Shown: positions 11,691-24,604, counted from the first letter of the stretch. The stretch is DNA of 64,000 nt from Cardiocondyla obscurior (GCF_019399895.1 NC_091873.1:6313501-6377500), one strand, 5' to 3'. Notes: generated by a model not told the origin, from the letters alone. Program-made: numbers and translations.

Positions 11691-14600
11691 ATAATTTAGC
11701 GCGAGATTTGCGAGAATTTGCGAGATCCGGGGAAATGCCCGCGCTAGTTAGCGGGACGCGCGTTTTGATTGTTTGCGACACACCGAAAATTTACTCATCT
11801 CCATACGCCGCGCGCGATCAGGCGCCCGGCGATGATTCGCCGGCATTCATGAACCCAGCAATTTTATCGACAAACACCAGACGACGTTCAAATACATATT
11901 TAATGCCGGTGGCGTGTACGCACTTGTGTGCGTGCGCGTAAACATGATTTTGCGCATCGAATACGGGCCGCGCGCGGTTTGCACAGCTGATGGATCAATA
12001 CGAGACATTACCGCGGCGAGTAATAAGTTGCCAATGCCTGATTCATCACCGTCAATACCGTCGCGGTGCATCGCGATAATTAGCCGGTAATCCTTGAGCG
12101 TTCGATAACCGTGTAGGAACCGGGTGCGCGTGAGAGCTTACGTTGACGCGACGTGTCAGCGTGATCAGCGCGCCGAAGTGCGCGCGTGAACGCTTTCTCG
12201 TAAATGGTAATTGCCATCCGGGGTGATAACTTTGAAGATACCCGATTAATGCCGGTTCCGTGGTTTAGCATAAGCTAAGATTATAGGAGACAGGCCCGTG
12301 TTATCGAAGTCAATATCGTCAGACTAGCGCTAGATTGGGGAACGCCGCGATATACGATGATGATAGTCCTTAGAACGGCGCGCTTGGTGGATAAACCGTT
12401 ATTACGGTCCGCAGAAAGCGATAAATTCGTGCGCAATTATTTTTCATGCCGAGATAATGCGTGCGCGGTGGTACCGGCGATGACTATTTAAGCACTTGCG
12501 CCACGTGCGGATACACAATAACCCATTTCGCGAAGGTTTAATCTCGCTCGGGCATTCTGCGCGCGACCGCGCGCGCGGAATTATGCATGCCGCCGACGAC
12601 GATGCGACGATAACCGAAGGAAGGGGGGAGGGAAGCCGCCTATTGCGAAGCGCGTAGACAAAGTCCGCCTCGAACAATGCGCTTTTGAAATATCGAACGA
12701 CGCGACGCGGTATCTATCAATCGTCGGGACGCCACGAGGCGTGTATGCACCGTGTATTTGGTATATAACGCAGCCACGCGATGCCCTCACACACGGCGGT
12801 ACCTATGATTTAATAACGCGGCCGGCGCGCGACGTATCACGCTCGCTCGATCTCGCCGGCGAAAATACGTTTCTCGTGCCGTTCCTCGACGGTTGAATTA
12901 AAAAACCACGGCCGCCGTCCTCGGGAATATGATAATTTACCAAATTTTTAATAAAATGTATAATAGATAATTAATCTATTTGAAAAAATTCCGAGTAAAA
13001 AAAAAAAGTCAACGTTTTATTGCGCTATATATACGTAATATGACGCTGGTGAAATTTATGCCGCAGCGCGAGTGTCCCTACTTCCGTATAGAAACTCGTC
13101 TTTGCAACTGATGCGATTGCTTGCATATCAAGGCGTCGGATAATTGCTACTGTAAAAGGCTGACGCTATCAATTTAAATAGTCTACAATTAAATACGCCG
13201 GAGGCGCGCATTAAAATGCCGGGTGAAAAGGAAACGTTAGGGCAATAATGCGTGCGCGGCGCGTATAATACGAGAGACGAAAACGTGCTCTTAATAGTGC
13301 TTTATGCATGGGAATCGTTATCGAGAGCCTTGGCATCTTTTATAAGGAGGCAATTAAAAACAGGTGTCGACAGGTGCGGGAATTCCGAGGACTCGGAGAA
13401 TCCACTCCTTTCCGTCGGCGATATATGCGCTATGCATAAGGGCGCGAAATGATATTCGTGGCGCTTAATTATTCGTTCCCTTTGCTCTTCTCCCTTTGGT
13501 AGACGCTAATCAAGTGCCCGTGAAAACCAGTCGGGATAGACGTCACAGTTATTGCAGTCGGTCGTACGCCCTGGGCATTATGAGTAAATTGATCGAGTAC
13601 GCGCTGGCGCGCCGTTGAATTATAGTAATTATTTCGTATCTAATGCGGATGATAAGCGAAATAAAGGAGACCCGAGCTGTTTAAGCGAGATATCTATCTT
13701 CGGATCGAAGCCGAGATGAAAAAGTGAATTTAATTCGTAATGGAAGTATTAATTAGTTTCCTTTTTTTTTTATTTTCGCGTTAACCTTGATTAAAGAAAT
13801 GTAACACTTGAGAAAATCTTCAAGTTGAATCGCGCCGCATCGTAAGCCTCGTGGCTGGGGCTCGCGTTCCTTGCACCAGCATTACGGTCCGGTCGACCGT
13901 CGCGACTTTTTGAATTAGTGACGCGCGGAGGGGCCCCCTCGTGCTCGCACGCAATCGACCCGCCATGCAAATCGGTGATTTTGAGTCATGCAAGCGTGAT
14001 TTACGATCGCAGCCGGTTGTTACACCAGCCGCAAAACGTATCCCGCCAAGCGTTGTACGTAACAGATGTTACGCGCCGGCCGTAAGTGAAACGAGGACTC
14101 CCGTGACGTTAATAAAGGACAAATGGGCGATAATGGTACGAAATGCGGGGATAAACGGAATTTGTACGAGCGCGATGCCGATAAAAATGACGAGTTTAAT
14201 CCCCGGCGCGATCGTCCCACGCGCGCGACTCCGGTGTCTCGATTTGGCGACGCCGAGGCTCCTCCACGAACGAGAATTAAAACGGGACCCCGGGAAAGGA
14301 AACATTTTCGGCGACTTCATCGTGACCGACAAGAATCCTAAACGGATTTCGGGGACAAGTTAAAGCGTCTTAACCGCAAAACCGGTCCCGGCTCTAACGT
14401 CGAGCCGCGGAGGAAGGTCACGAAATAGCGATTCGCCAGATATATATTTTTTAACACAACAACTTTACGGCCGGCTCGAAATAATTATACCGCTCGATTG
14501 GAATTCAGAAATATCTTTCTTTCCTCTTATTCCACGCTCGTGAGTCGATAAAGATTTATCTCCGGCATTTTCCTCCTCTCGAAGAGAGAAGCTTCAGGCT

Positions 14601-14800
14601 CCGTTTACGATACCCGGCTCTATTGTCCAGGATAAAAATATAATACAATCATCGTGAAAGCTGGAAAATTATACTTCCAACGCACGTGCGTGGGATATAA
14701 CTGGACTTCATCCACTTTTTCCGCGGCTTATCGATTTCGCGCGGGATCCTAAAACCAGGAGCGACGCGGGGCTCCTAAAATTAGCCACGAGCGGACGATT
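11691..14800. other. CpG-dense unique sequence, possible regulatory DNA
   Basis: GC-rich DNA broken by repeated TAAT-type cores. One GGTAATCC, a K50-homeodomain-type core, lies near 12084-12091. Open frames include 13941-14363 (+, 140 codons, GTG start). Frames of that length are expected by chance several times in this window, and I recognise no motif in it. Confidence 0.45.
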
Positions 14801-15689
14801 CGTCCTAGCGTTGTTGTCTCGGACAAGTTATTCCGCCGGTTTAAATCCTTCGCTATACACTCGGCCAAATGTTTTCCAACGAAAGAGAATTGTGTCCCTC
14901 TTCTGCTCACGAATTCGCTCCGCCGTGCATTTTTTCGCCGTGTGTCGATATCAATCTCGACCCGGTTGTTTATTAAACGAAAAAAAAAAATATATATATA
15001 TTGTAAGTGGTTTTATATTCGAAAATGAGAAAACTCTATACGCGGTGGTTTTTATTATTTACCAAAATATATTCGCGAAACTGCACACTCTTCGTCAGAA
15101 AGTCACCGTAAAAAATCGCAGTCGCTTGCACGCGTTTAAGCTCCGTGATTTATCGTACAAGTATATCACTTCACAGATATGTGCGTCGAGCTAATACGAC
15201 CCTCGCTTTGTGCTTTTGTGAACTCGTGTCTTTTAAGAAAATATTTTCCAAAATGTCATCCTTTATCAGAACTTTATCAGTTTTTCTTCTTTTTTTTTAT
15301 TTATTTATTCTTAAATGCATTCATTTACTGTCAAATATTAAATCCGCAGTATTTATCCTTAAACGCTTTCGTAACTAAATTTTGAATTAATATTCCGGAT
15401 TAAAATTGCATATGCATATCAGATGAATTTTTAATCAAATATAAGTCCGTGAAATCGAGGATTGATTTAATTGATTTTAATCGCTCCCAGGCCGATTCAA
15501 ACCGCTTCACTCGAATAGGCTATTCATATCTGAATGCACCCCGAGTGTACAACATATGCGATAGGAACAAGATTTTTTTCAACGCGGACGCACTCGACGT
15601 AGTACATACAATGCGTTCGCGAGATCAATTCCATTATAGGCCGCGGCGGGTAAATAACACTCACGCATAAAATACATCAGACCGACGCT
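14801..15689. other. AT-rich non-coding interval
   Basis: It includes A-rich and TA-rich patches near 14982-15001. No supported gene. Confidence 0.55.
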
Positions 15690-15750
15690 ATGGGATTTGC
15701 AGAGTACAGTGCATCGAAATCCCATCGCAAATTGCCGCGCCGATCCAAGT

Positions 15751-15845
15751 CCCTCTCTCTCTCTCTTTCTCTCTCTATCTCTCTGTCTCTTCTTTCTCTA
15801 TCTCTCTCCTCTCTCGCCTCTCTCTCAGTCTCTCTCTCTCTCTCG
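15751..15845. repeat. 95-bp CT microsatellite
   Basis: An imperfect CT repeat with occasional T, A and G interruptions. It lies inside an uninterrupted plus-strand frame (15690-16613), in which it would encode a Ser-Leu repeat. CT repeats contain no stop codon in any frame on either strand, so the frame length is inflated. Confidence 0.9.
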
Positions 15846-16064
15846 TTTTCCGTCTCTGGTATCGTGGACGCGCACGGCAATACGATCAAATCAAGCGCAA
15901 TCTCCAAATCTGCTAGAGCACTGCCCCGGAGTGCCTATTCGGAGTTAGAGGCCGACGGAACGCGGCTTCGTGCTTATCGCCGATGGAACACGTGGAGTAA
16001 AATCCACTGCGTCGCACCGCACGCGCGCGGGACAACCTCGTCGGGGTTGCGGAAGAGGGTCGTC

Positions 16065-16099
16065 GGGGGGACGGAGGGGGGGAGGGGCAGGCAGGGGGG
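16065..16099 (+). repeat. G-run cluster with quadruplex potential
   Basis: GGGGGG, GGGGGGGG, GGGG and GGGGGG runs separated by 1-6 nt loops, satisfying a canonical four-run quadruplex pattern. Confidence 0.75.
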
Positions 16100-16613
16100 T
16101 TCGGTCGACGGGCTCTCTCTCCCGGCGCAAAGCCTCCCAATCGATACAGCTTCCCTCTTCACCGCGGGCTCGTCTTCCCCACGTCGGGGGATGCGTTGCG
16201 GAGAGAACGGGCGCGAGTACGCGAGAAAGAAGGAAGGAGCGAGAAGTGGAAAGTCGACGTGCAACCGGCGACGAGACTACCGGAGGGAGGAGAGAGTCAA
16301 ATTGACCATCATCTTCGCGGCCCTTTGTCGGATCGTCGCGAGCGGATCGCATTCCGATTCGCGCGCTACGCGTCACGCGTTCCAGTTGGAGGCGCCGCGT
16401 AAAAAAGAGGAGGCCCCCGTCAATCGACCAGATATTCCCAAGCGGCCGGCGCGAATTTTATACGGGAAAGGAATTCCTTTCCTCGATTACGTGCGGAGAA
16501 CATATATATGCGCGGTAGCCAGACACGCTCGTCGCTCGGACTATTCCGATAGGAATGTATCGTATAATGCGAGGTATCAACAAGTTTTCTTTTTTAAGAA
16601 GGGCTATAATTAA

Positions 16614-18210
16614 CGCCGCTTCATCCGGGGTTAAATTTAACGCGCCCGAGATTATTCGCCCGAAAAAGAGGTGTTTCCCCGAGTTGATAATTCTGATAAC
16701 TTTAAATCATATTTACCGGACTAAAATATGTAAAAAAAAAAATAAAAAAAAAAAAAAGATTAAATTTTAAGATAAGTCTAAAACGCCTCCCGAAACACGT
16801 GTTACGCCTGCACATACTAAAATAGAATCGTGTCTCGTCAACGAATGACATCTTTCAGTTAGATAACGCGCGAAATGTGGATCGCGCGAAACAGAGCGTA
16901 AAATGTGATTTTCTGAAAAATGACTCCCGACACGTCAGATGGGATTCTTTCAGTTAGTTGGGCAGCATTGTTCCTCGAGAACGGGCCGAAGCCGGCAACT
17001 AAACGCGCGGCGGCGAAGAGGCTAAATGGGACCTGACAGGCAACTGTCGCGGAACAGAGCGGAACCGCAAGAGGGTTAACCCGTCTCGTTTCGCGCCGGA
17101 ACGGTTTCCTCGGCCGAGAATGACCCCGTCGAGAGGGAAAAAGAGAGAGAGAGACAGGTAGAGAGAATGAGAGAAAGATACTGCCCTCGGAGGCGAAAAC
17201 ATGTGCGGTGAACCCGGCCGGTACTTCCGCCGTCGCCGCCGTACTCTCGCGCGCACGGTATATTCGTCTCGGGTGAAAATTGCAGCGGTACCCACCACGG
17301 TATTCAGAAACTGTTACCAATAGCAATATTCGTTGCCGCGTCGGTGAAATTCGTTGCTGAGTCAGCCGTAAAATGGACCCGGGGCGGACGGGAGGCGGCG
17401 TGGCAATGGCAGTGTGCCCGCAAGAGAACGACGTGAACGCAATTTCATGAAAATTCGCCGAAATTACACGCGTGCGTTTTCCATCCCTTTTCCACCTTTA
17501 CCTCGCCCATTTCTGTCGCCTCTCTATTTTTTTTTTTTTTTCTTTTCTTTATTCCGCGGACGCGAAAGATACGAGCGTGCAATTTCGTGGGCGCGTCGCC
17601 GCTCGCGCGAACGAGAGATAACAGACGGCCCCGCGGTACCGTACAAGGAAACACGTCTCGCGACACGCGCGTTTGTTCTCGCCGCTTCTCTCGCTCCGCG
17701 TGCGTGGGCCACATCGGTTATCAATACTTCGAAGACGAGGGCGAACTTGTGCCATTACACCGCGAGGGGTTTTAAAGGCACGCCTCGACGGAAACTTGGA
17801 ACGGACCAATAAATAAAATTAATATCTTGTTATACACAATTGTTTGAAAAAGTTCTTGAAAGAAAAGCAAAACCTCGAAAAATATATAAATTTGTACCGC
17901 GATTTTGGAGGTACTACGCGATACATGGTTAAGAGTGTATTAATGAGCAGAGGATGTCGATATATGTATATTATATTTTACGAAAAAAAAAAAAAAGGGA
18001 AAGGAAAAGAAAAACTGTTTTCAAGGTTGGTGATCTTGTTACCGTGGATTGTGAAACGCCCTGTACGCGCAGAACCGTATCGCGGTGCGCGCGGACGTTT
18101 GGCATAAATTTTCACCTCAACGAATTTCGTGAATTTATAGCCGCTCACGCGGCAATGTATCGCGAATTCCTCCACGCACGTGACGCAATTCTTTTTTTTT
18201 TTTTTTTTTA
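16614..18210. other. Mixed non-coding interval
   Basis: It contains an A-rich tract (about 16731-16757), a GA tract (about 17141-17176) and a T18 run (18192-18209). Frames on both strands are low-complexity or short. Confidence 0.5.
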
Positions 18211-18239
18211 ACTGCTACAATTACGTAGACTGCGGTGGA

Positions 18240-18730
18240 GAACCACGCGGCACTATTACATGACTACCGTTAATTAGCGCTACGGTACGGCCACTTGATA
18301 TTATGTAAAATAATGGAAATGAGTAACTACGCGCGCTGATTAAATTACAAGCGATTGTCGCGTAACTGAGTTAACCTTAATTGCGGAATCAACGGCTATT
18401 TAACGAGATTTCGTCTCGTCGAGTCGCGCTGATGCCGGCGACATTGCGAAAGTAATAAACGACGATGATTCACGGGGTTAAATTTCGCGTTCGTGCATTT
18501 TCCCTCTTTCCCTCCCTCTCTCCCCCCCTCCACCCTCTTTCAATGCTCGCTGCATCTATCTATCTTGTTGACAACTAACAGCGGTTGACTAATTAACTCG
18601 TGTTAATGACCACCAATCGCGGAAAGCGGATTAATGCTTAACGAAGTTAATAATTAGTTATAATCTCCCGGCCCCCGTCGCGGAGTGCCGTTTAATTATT
18701 TAGCGCGGAGCCCGCGTCTCAGAACGGGCA
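18240..18730. promoter_or_regulatory. Homeodomain-site-rich stretch, candidate enhancer
   Basis: No frame of note crosses this stretch. It is dense in TAAT cores: TAATTAG at 18271, TTAATTG, CTAATTAACT at about 18589, GTTAATGAC, GGATTA (K50-type core) at 18628-18633, TAATAATTAG at about 18650 and TTTAATTATT at 18691. These sit in otherwise CpG-rich DNA, so they are not simply due to AT-rich composition. A pyrimidine tract (18500-18540) lies inside. The enhancer role is inference. Confidence 0.3.
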
Positions 18731-20550
18731 GCTACTATTTAGGCAGCTACTTTTTTTTTTTCCATGCAATACACCAGAAAGAAAAAGCCGTTACACGTTG
18801 AATCGATACTCGTACGGCCCGCTGGGTAACTGATGACGGTGAAATTACGGGTGTGCGCTGGGGAACGTTCGAAGAAACGGGCTGTCGCGAGGTTCCTGAA
18901 AGGTCCAATCATTTTTTTTTTTTTTTTTTGTTTTAATCGAGACGACGGCAGTGAATCCACGGAGACTTACGCATCCGCGCGTATTGATACACGCAGTCGG
19001 CGGCCGTGCACGCACCGCGGCACGTGCCGGTCCGTACCTCGGCGTCGAAACTCGGTGAATGACTTTCCCTGGGCACCCGTTAACTTCTAAACCGACTAGA
19101 TAAGAAAGATTTTACGACACTTAAACTCGATCGTTTGAAAAACAAAACCGAGTTTTAAAGCGCCCGACAAGCTCGTTACCCGTCGGGATTAAATCTGTTG
19201 GGTGTTTGATCGGCCTCTATCTGTTTAATTGCTTAAAATAATATTTGCTCAATTTTTACGTGAAACGTAATTAAAAGTTTAAAAAGATGCAAAGTGCAAC
19301 AAGTTTGTTAATTCTTAAAGATAATAAACTGAATTAAAAATTAATAAACCAAATTAAATTGCAGGTCTAACGTTAATTATTTCATTAACATAATTGTTTC
19401 TAAAGTTTTGTTTAGCAAAGTTATAAAATTACTCGTATCAGTCCAGATTACGCACGAGGGGGGGAAAAGGGAAGGAAAAAGCTAGACTCGCGGAGATGAA
19501 GCATCCGTAACGACGGTTCGCGCTTAGACTTTTAGCGATATGGGCCTACCGCTTTCGAGACCCGAGGTGTCCCTAATAATCCGACGGCCCCGATGCGGCT
19601 TTCACATCACGTACCGGCCCCTGCCGTCGTTCGACGTATTTCAGACGATTACGACTCGGGAATTCTACCTGCAATTCGACAGATCGTAAATACAATCGCG
19701 GATACGACGTCACGTTGCGCTGGCTATAGATAACGATTTATTCTTGTTACGACAATAGGCGAATAATTGCAGCCGACGGATAGAAATTATTTATCAGAAA
19801 TTTAATAATTTTCTACGTAAAGAAAATTATGTTATTGCTGAATATTTAAATGAGAAAAATATTTTATTTTTATTAAATAATAATGGCCGTTCTTCTTATC
19901 GATCTCGTATATCTGGCGATATCAGGGGGGAGACTCCCTCGATCAGGGAGAAGGGGGAGAGGGGGCGAGTGTCCGGTTTATTAACGTCGGAAATTGACGC
20001 CGTCCGTTTCTGGGACGCTCTGTACACATATGGGGTGGCGTGTTCTGGTACACGTGGCCGCTGATATACGGCGGCACGGCGGTGCACGGGCACGACACCG
20101 AATTTAATAACGCGGAACTGCGACGCGGCGAGGTGCGACGCCCGCCGCTGCCGTCGCCGCGGTCCATACAATCGGGACAATCAACGTCGTCGAGCGGCCA
20201 TTAGTCCGCGATTACGGGCGACTTTATTACACGGCCGTCGCTCCGGTCCTAGAGCGAAACGCACAATCGGCGGTATTATCGGGCGGACGGGGCCGCTTGT
20301 GGAGAAAGGGACCGTTGTCGCGTAGTGTGCTCTATCCCGACGATCGGATTTGCCTCGCAGCGGGCACTCGAGAGCCCCGGAGTCGTTCTCGGACCCGAAC
20401 GAGCGCTATCGAACCGGAACCTGAAGAAGCGGCGAACGAAGGGGGGCAGCTGTTCTTAAAACAGCACGTTAATCGACGGACGTTACTTAAAGGGGAAACG
20501 ACAATGGCCAATAAACGCGTCGTCCCTCTGTGCCTTCGAAATCTTGACGC
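18731..20550. other. Mixed non-coding interval
   Basis: T-runs at 18751-18761 and 18911-18929, an AT-rich valley at 19220-19440, another at 19790-19890, and a G-rich cluster at 19925-19968. No supported gene. Confidence 0.5.
19925..19968 (+). repeat. G-run cluster with quadruplex potential
   Basis: GGGGGG, GGG, GGGGG and GGGGG runs separated by purine-rich loops; the first loop is long (CTCCC-containing). Confidence 0.5.
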
Positions 20551-20553
20551 ACC

Positions 20554-20586
20554 GCTCTCTCTCTCTTTCTTTCTCTCTCTCTTTTT
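20554..20586. repeat. CT-rich microsatellite
   Basis: CTCTCTCTCTCTTTCTTTCTC followed by TCTCTCTTTTTC. Confidence 0.85.
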
Positions 20587-20831
20587 CAACTCTTTCTGGA
20601 TTTCCTTAATTCGAGAACATAAACGCGAGGGCAAGAAATTTTTTTAACAAACGTGCGGGAATAAAGTACGATAACAGCGGACGAGTGCGATTCTCGCGTA
20701 CCCGAGCAGACTATAATCGAGTAATAATTCCCCAACGGTCGCGAGGTAGGTAAACAGGCGTAACAGGTTTTACTGATTTTATTTCGCTGCGAATGGCCCC
20801 TTAAGCGTCGTTTATATGCTCAAGCGTGACG

Positions 20832-20886
20832 TGAAGGGAAGGGGAAAGAAAAAGAAAAAAAAAAGAAAAAGAAAAAAAAAAAGAAT
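20832..20886 (+). repeat. A/G polypurine tract
   Basis: About 55 bp of plus-strand purine, mainly A with single G interruptions, about 55 bp left of the CG-alternating tract. Confidence 0.85.
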
Positions 20887-20940
20887 GGGCCAGATAAAGT
20901 GCCGGCCAGACGCGAGCTGCGAAAGATAAGATGCCGATGG

Positions 20941-20958
20941 CGCGCGCGCGCGCGCGCG
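20941..20958. repeat. Alternating CG tract, nine CG units
   Basis: Eighteen bases of uninterrupted CG alternation. Such tracts are the strongest known candidates for left-handed Z-DNA. Confidence 0.9.
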
Positions 20959-21830
20959 AGTCCCTGTGTTGTTCGGCGCATAAAAACGAACAATGGAGCG
21001 CATTCGCGATAGCCGCATACAGCCGCCTTCCGCGCAATTATCCACCCGCGCACCCAGGAAAGAAAAGGTCCCACCTGGCTCGTCCCGGCCTCTCGCATCT
21101 CGGCTGTATGCTTCTCACAAACGCAATAAAAAGAAAACAACGGCCTGGGCGCGTCCTAGGATCGTGTACATACCGAGCGTAGGAAGAGCCGTATATCGAC
21201 GACAACCACGATCGCGTTCTCTTGCCGTAGACGTTAGGTACGCCGACGAAACGCGAAGAGCCGTGGGGACCGGCTCCGCGATCGATCCGTGGATCCTTTT
21301 CTCTCTCTTCCCTCTTCTTTTCTCCGTCTGTCTGCGCGCGAGGTCGTGGCAGCACGTAAGTACGCGAACGACGGAGGCGAACGCGGCTGGCCGAAAAACA
21401 CGGCTGATGATCCTCGCGAGGAGAGCTCTCGCGAGACGCGCAATTTCCGCGTCGAGCAGCGTCCAGGTCGCGGCTTTGTTCCGTCGGATATTTACCGTTT
21501 CGCCAGACGGCACGCGTCGTGCCGTCGATTCCCGATACCGGATCGCGAGTTCAGCGCCTCTTTAAAAGTCATCGGGGGGCGCTTTTACGTCGACCAACGA
21601 AGGGGGGAGAACCGGGGGTCGGACGGTGGAATATAACACGCGAGATATCGCGTGCGAGCTAGGTTCACGCGCGCGGAATCTCATGAGAATAAAGTCGAGC
21701 GGCGGACTGTTAAACCGCGCGCGCGGGCGAATGCAAAGCGGGCATGACGACGCGCCGGTGAACGACGAAGCCGATAGCACGTCCATTGCGGAGCGATCGA
21801 ACCGCATGCGACTACGTTCCCACGAGCTCA

Positions 21831-21863
21831 CACCCCCCCCCCTCCCCTCCCCTCTTCCCCCCT
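21831..21863 (-). repeat. C-run cluster (quadruplex potential on the minus strand)
   Basis: C-runs of 10, 4, 4 and 6 separated by short T-containing spacers on the plus strand. Confidence 0.7.
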
Positions 21864-22560
21864 CGTTTCCCGTTCGTGATGCGCAATGTGCATACGCGGT
21901 TGCGGTCGCGTCGCCCCGCATCGCACCGCGCTAACGTTACACCACACGTGTCGCGAATCCCTCGATAATAAGGAAATCGGTAGGCGGGCGAGACGCGGAG
22001 GCCGGTCGGGGGCATGCGGGGGAAAGGCCAGGCCCAGGGCCAGAAGCCCTCTAGTTTGAATTTCGAGCGCGTATTCCGACGTCGTCGTCCACGAGGGACT
22101 CTCTCATCGGCGCGGGGGAATTTCGCCTCTCTGTGTGTGGATTCGAGGGACGCGCGACGTGCCCGATCCTCGCTCTCCGCCCAGTAAAACGGGAACGCGA
22201 CCGCCGTCCCCGGGTCCGCCGTTTCGCGACGGTAGGTACCGGGAGGGCTTGATATTTTTCGTCAATATTTGCCGTCTTCCACCGGCGAGGCGGAAATCTT
22301 CGGTATTTGAATAATTGGCAGGACGCGACGTAGGCAACATCGCGGTCCGCTGGCTCGGAAGTCGGACGAAGCCTTGCGGCATCAGCTGAATACGGCGTAG
22401 AGCGGGCGAGCCGCACGAGAGGGACTTACATTGGTAAAACTGCGGCGCGCCGCGAAGGAACGTGGAAATCAAAACAATTGGCGTGTCACGTCTCCGATAT
22501 TTCAATAGCGATTTTTACGAGCAAACTTGACCGTACTTCGCTCGTTTAGTTCGCCACGGC

Positions 22561-24600
22561 CGAGCTGAATTGTTATCAGGACTGAAAATAGCAGAAAAAC
22601 AAACGGGAGGCATGTAAATCGAATTTAAAATTAATATAACGATATAAATAAAAAGAGACACGCCGCTAAATTACTTTGACGGAAATATTAGTAACAAAAT
22701 ATAATTTAGATATACATCGATGATACGTATATTGTTGAATTATTTTAATTAATTGAAATTTGTAATTAAACCAATTACAAATCGGTTACTTAATTTTTTT
22801 TCTTTTTTTTAAATCAGTAAAAAAAAGAATCCTGTTTAAAAACTGTCGGCGTGAATCAGCGCTTTCAGAATGAATGAGCTCATTATTTAATTAAAGACAC
22901 GTGGAAATACGCTACCGCCGTCGATTTCGAATAAAATAACTGCAGCCTGCTAACTGTGTTAATCCGTATATATCGCCGCAGATAACGCAATTAGTCGGAA
23001 TGGATTTTGCCCGCTGTTAAAGTACTTAACGCGCAATTCGTTTCAAGCGGACTCCTGTAAATGTTTGGCGAAACAAACAAAAAAAAGGAAAAAGGAAAAA
23101 AAAAAAAGAAAAAATTAGCTAAAAGCAAAAACGATTTATTCGAGTCAGAGCCCGAAAATATTACAACTATGGCAAATAAAAAGGGAATAATTGGTTTCGA
23201 GTAAATACGTCTCGAGCTCGCAGCTGCACAATCAAACCCTGCTCTTCCTCCGGTCTCGGCCCTAAAAATTTTTGCCGGGCAATTGCGACGATAATATTGA
23301 TCGGCGATCTAACCGGCTGCTGCTTCGTGGAATAGAATTAAGATGCCTGCGATTAAATCCGTGGGCAGCCACCGTGCGGGCACAGGCGACTCGGCTAAAC
23401 CGGTTTATTACAATATCCACCTTAATGGACACGCGGAGTAAAACGCGTCTCCTGTATCGCGTTACATTCACAAGCGGTTCACTTGTACCCCTGGCGTTTT
23501 ATCGGGAAGGGAGGAGGGAAGACAATGTCGCGGGACAAAAAGCGCGTGCCGCGGAGGTCTAACATCCGACGACGACGACGAAAGATGCCCCCGTCCTACC
23601 CGCAAAGCTTTTCTAACCGCAATGTCTGCGGCATAAATTCAGATGTTTGCGGATTATACGGGCCTCGACTTACGAAACTGCCCTGTCTCCCCTTTCGGCG
23701 AACGAAAGACGGGTAGGGGACACGCCTATTATCTGTACGAGCGGGCTATTTATATACCTCGTTTCTGAAAAGAAAAAGAAAAGGAGGGGGAGGGAGGGAG
23801 GAAAAAAAAATGGCAATAATGGAGATAATGGTCTGACTTACGGTCGGCGGGGCTATGAAGTTGTCGTACTTTGATACACGAGGGAAGAGGTCCCCGTCTT
23901 ATCGGTGCGCCGCATCCCCGCACGTTTCGCGGATCGCGGCGCTTTCTCGGTTGGCCGTCATGGTCTTCGAATGGCGATAGCGACGACGTATACACCCCGC
24001 CGCTGATTTCTTCGGCCAGTTTTCGGTAGAGAAGAAGGTGAAAAATGGCAAGCGCGGTGGAAGAGCGCCACGGAATCGCGCCGGTTTCTCGCGCGCCGGG
24101 TTCGGTATCGCGTCGCTTCTTACCCGCCCCGGCCATGTCGGAGAGTAGCTTAAAGTGCACCAAAGCGCGCCGGAAACTCGTGCTTTTTCTCGCATCCGGA
24201 TTCCCCGTGACGCGAGAGCGCGAAGAATTATTGTTACGAGCAAGAAACGGAGGGGGGGAATGAACACGGAGACGTTACTTCGACTTTTAACTTCCGCCCG
24301 ACACCGGGCGACGGGCGTAGAGAAAATAGAGTACAGCTTGCAATTGCCGTTGCTTTCATTTTTCAGGATAATTTGTTCTGCATGTCGCTTCTTAGGAAAG
24401 AACGTACCGCGCAAAAGCGACAGAGGTAGCTTTATCGCAGCGTAAAATAAAAAATTATTCCCGGGCCCCTTAGAGAAATATTCGTCGCAATAACTGCAGC
24501 TCCGGAATTTCACCTATTTTCCCATCGACCGGCGAACGATATCAATGTTTAATTAAGTATAGCGATATTTATGGAAATACGTGTTAAAATATTAACGAAA
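22561..24600. other. AT-rich valley followed by CpG-rich unique DNA
   Basis: 22.6-23.2 kb is AT-rich with A/T runs. 23.27-24.5 kb is CpG-rich, with overlapping chance frames and a short GAC run at about 23566-23580. No supported gene. Confidence 0.5.
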
Positions 24601-24604
24601 ACAA

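Larger units (their letters stand above)
20890..22560. other. CpG-dense block without a supported gene
   Basis: The most CpG-rich block in the first half of the window. Long overlapping frames run on both strands (20993-21565 +, 21115-21513 -, 22104-22505 -), but their compositions are Arg/Ser/Ala-rich and none shows a motif I recognise. GTAAGT strings occur at 21356 (+) and near 22431 (-); such hexamers are expected by chance about 30 times on two strands here. Confidence 0.5.

Noticed and set aside
13941..14363. 140-codon plus-strand frame with a fairly normal amino acid composition
   Set aside because: It starts at GTG, has no recognised motif, and frames of this length are expected several times by chance in 64 kb.
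16465..16482. Perfect 18-bp palindrome GGAAAGGAATTCCTTTCC
   Set aside because: Isolated, with no neighbouring structure or second copy; one or a few such palindromes can arise by chance in biased sequence.
22104..22505. Minus-strand frame with a GTAAGT donor near 22431 that could be an internal exon
   Set aside because: There is no good polypyrimidine/AG acceptor on its 5' side, and upstream stops lie close by.
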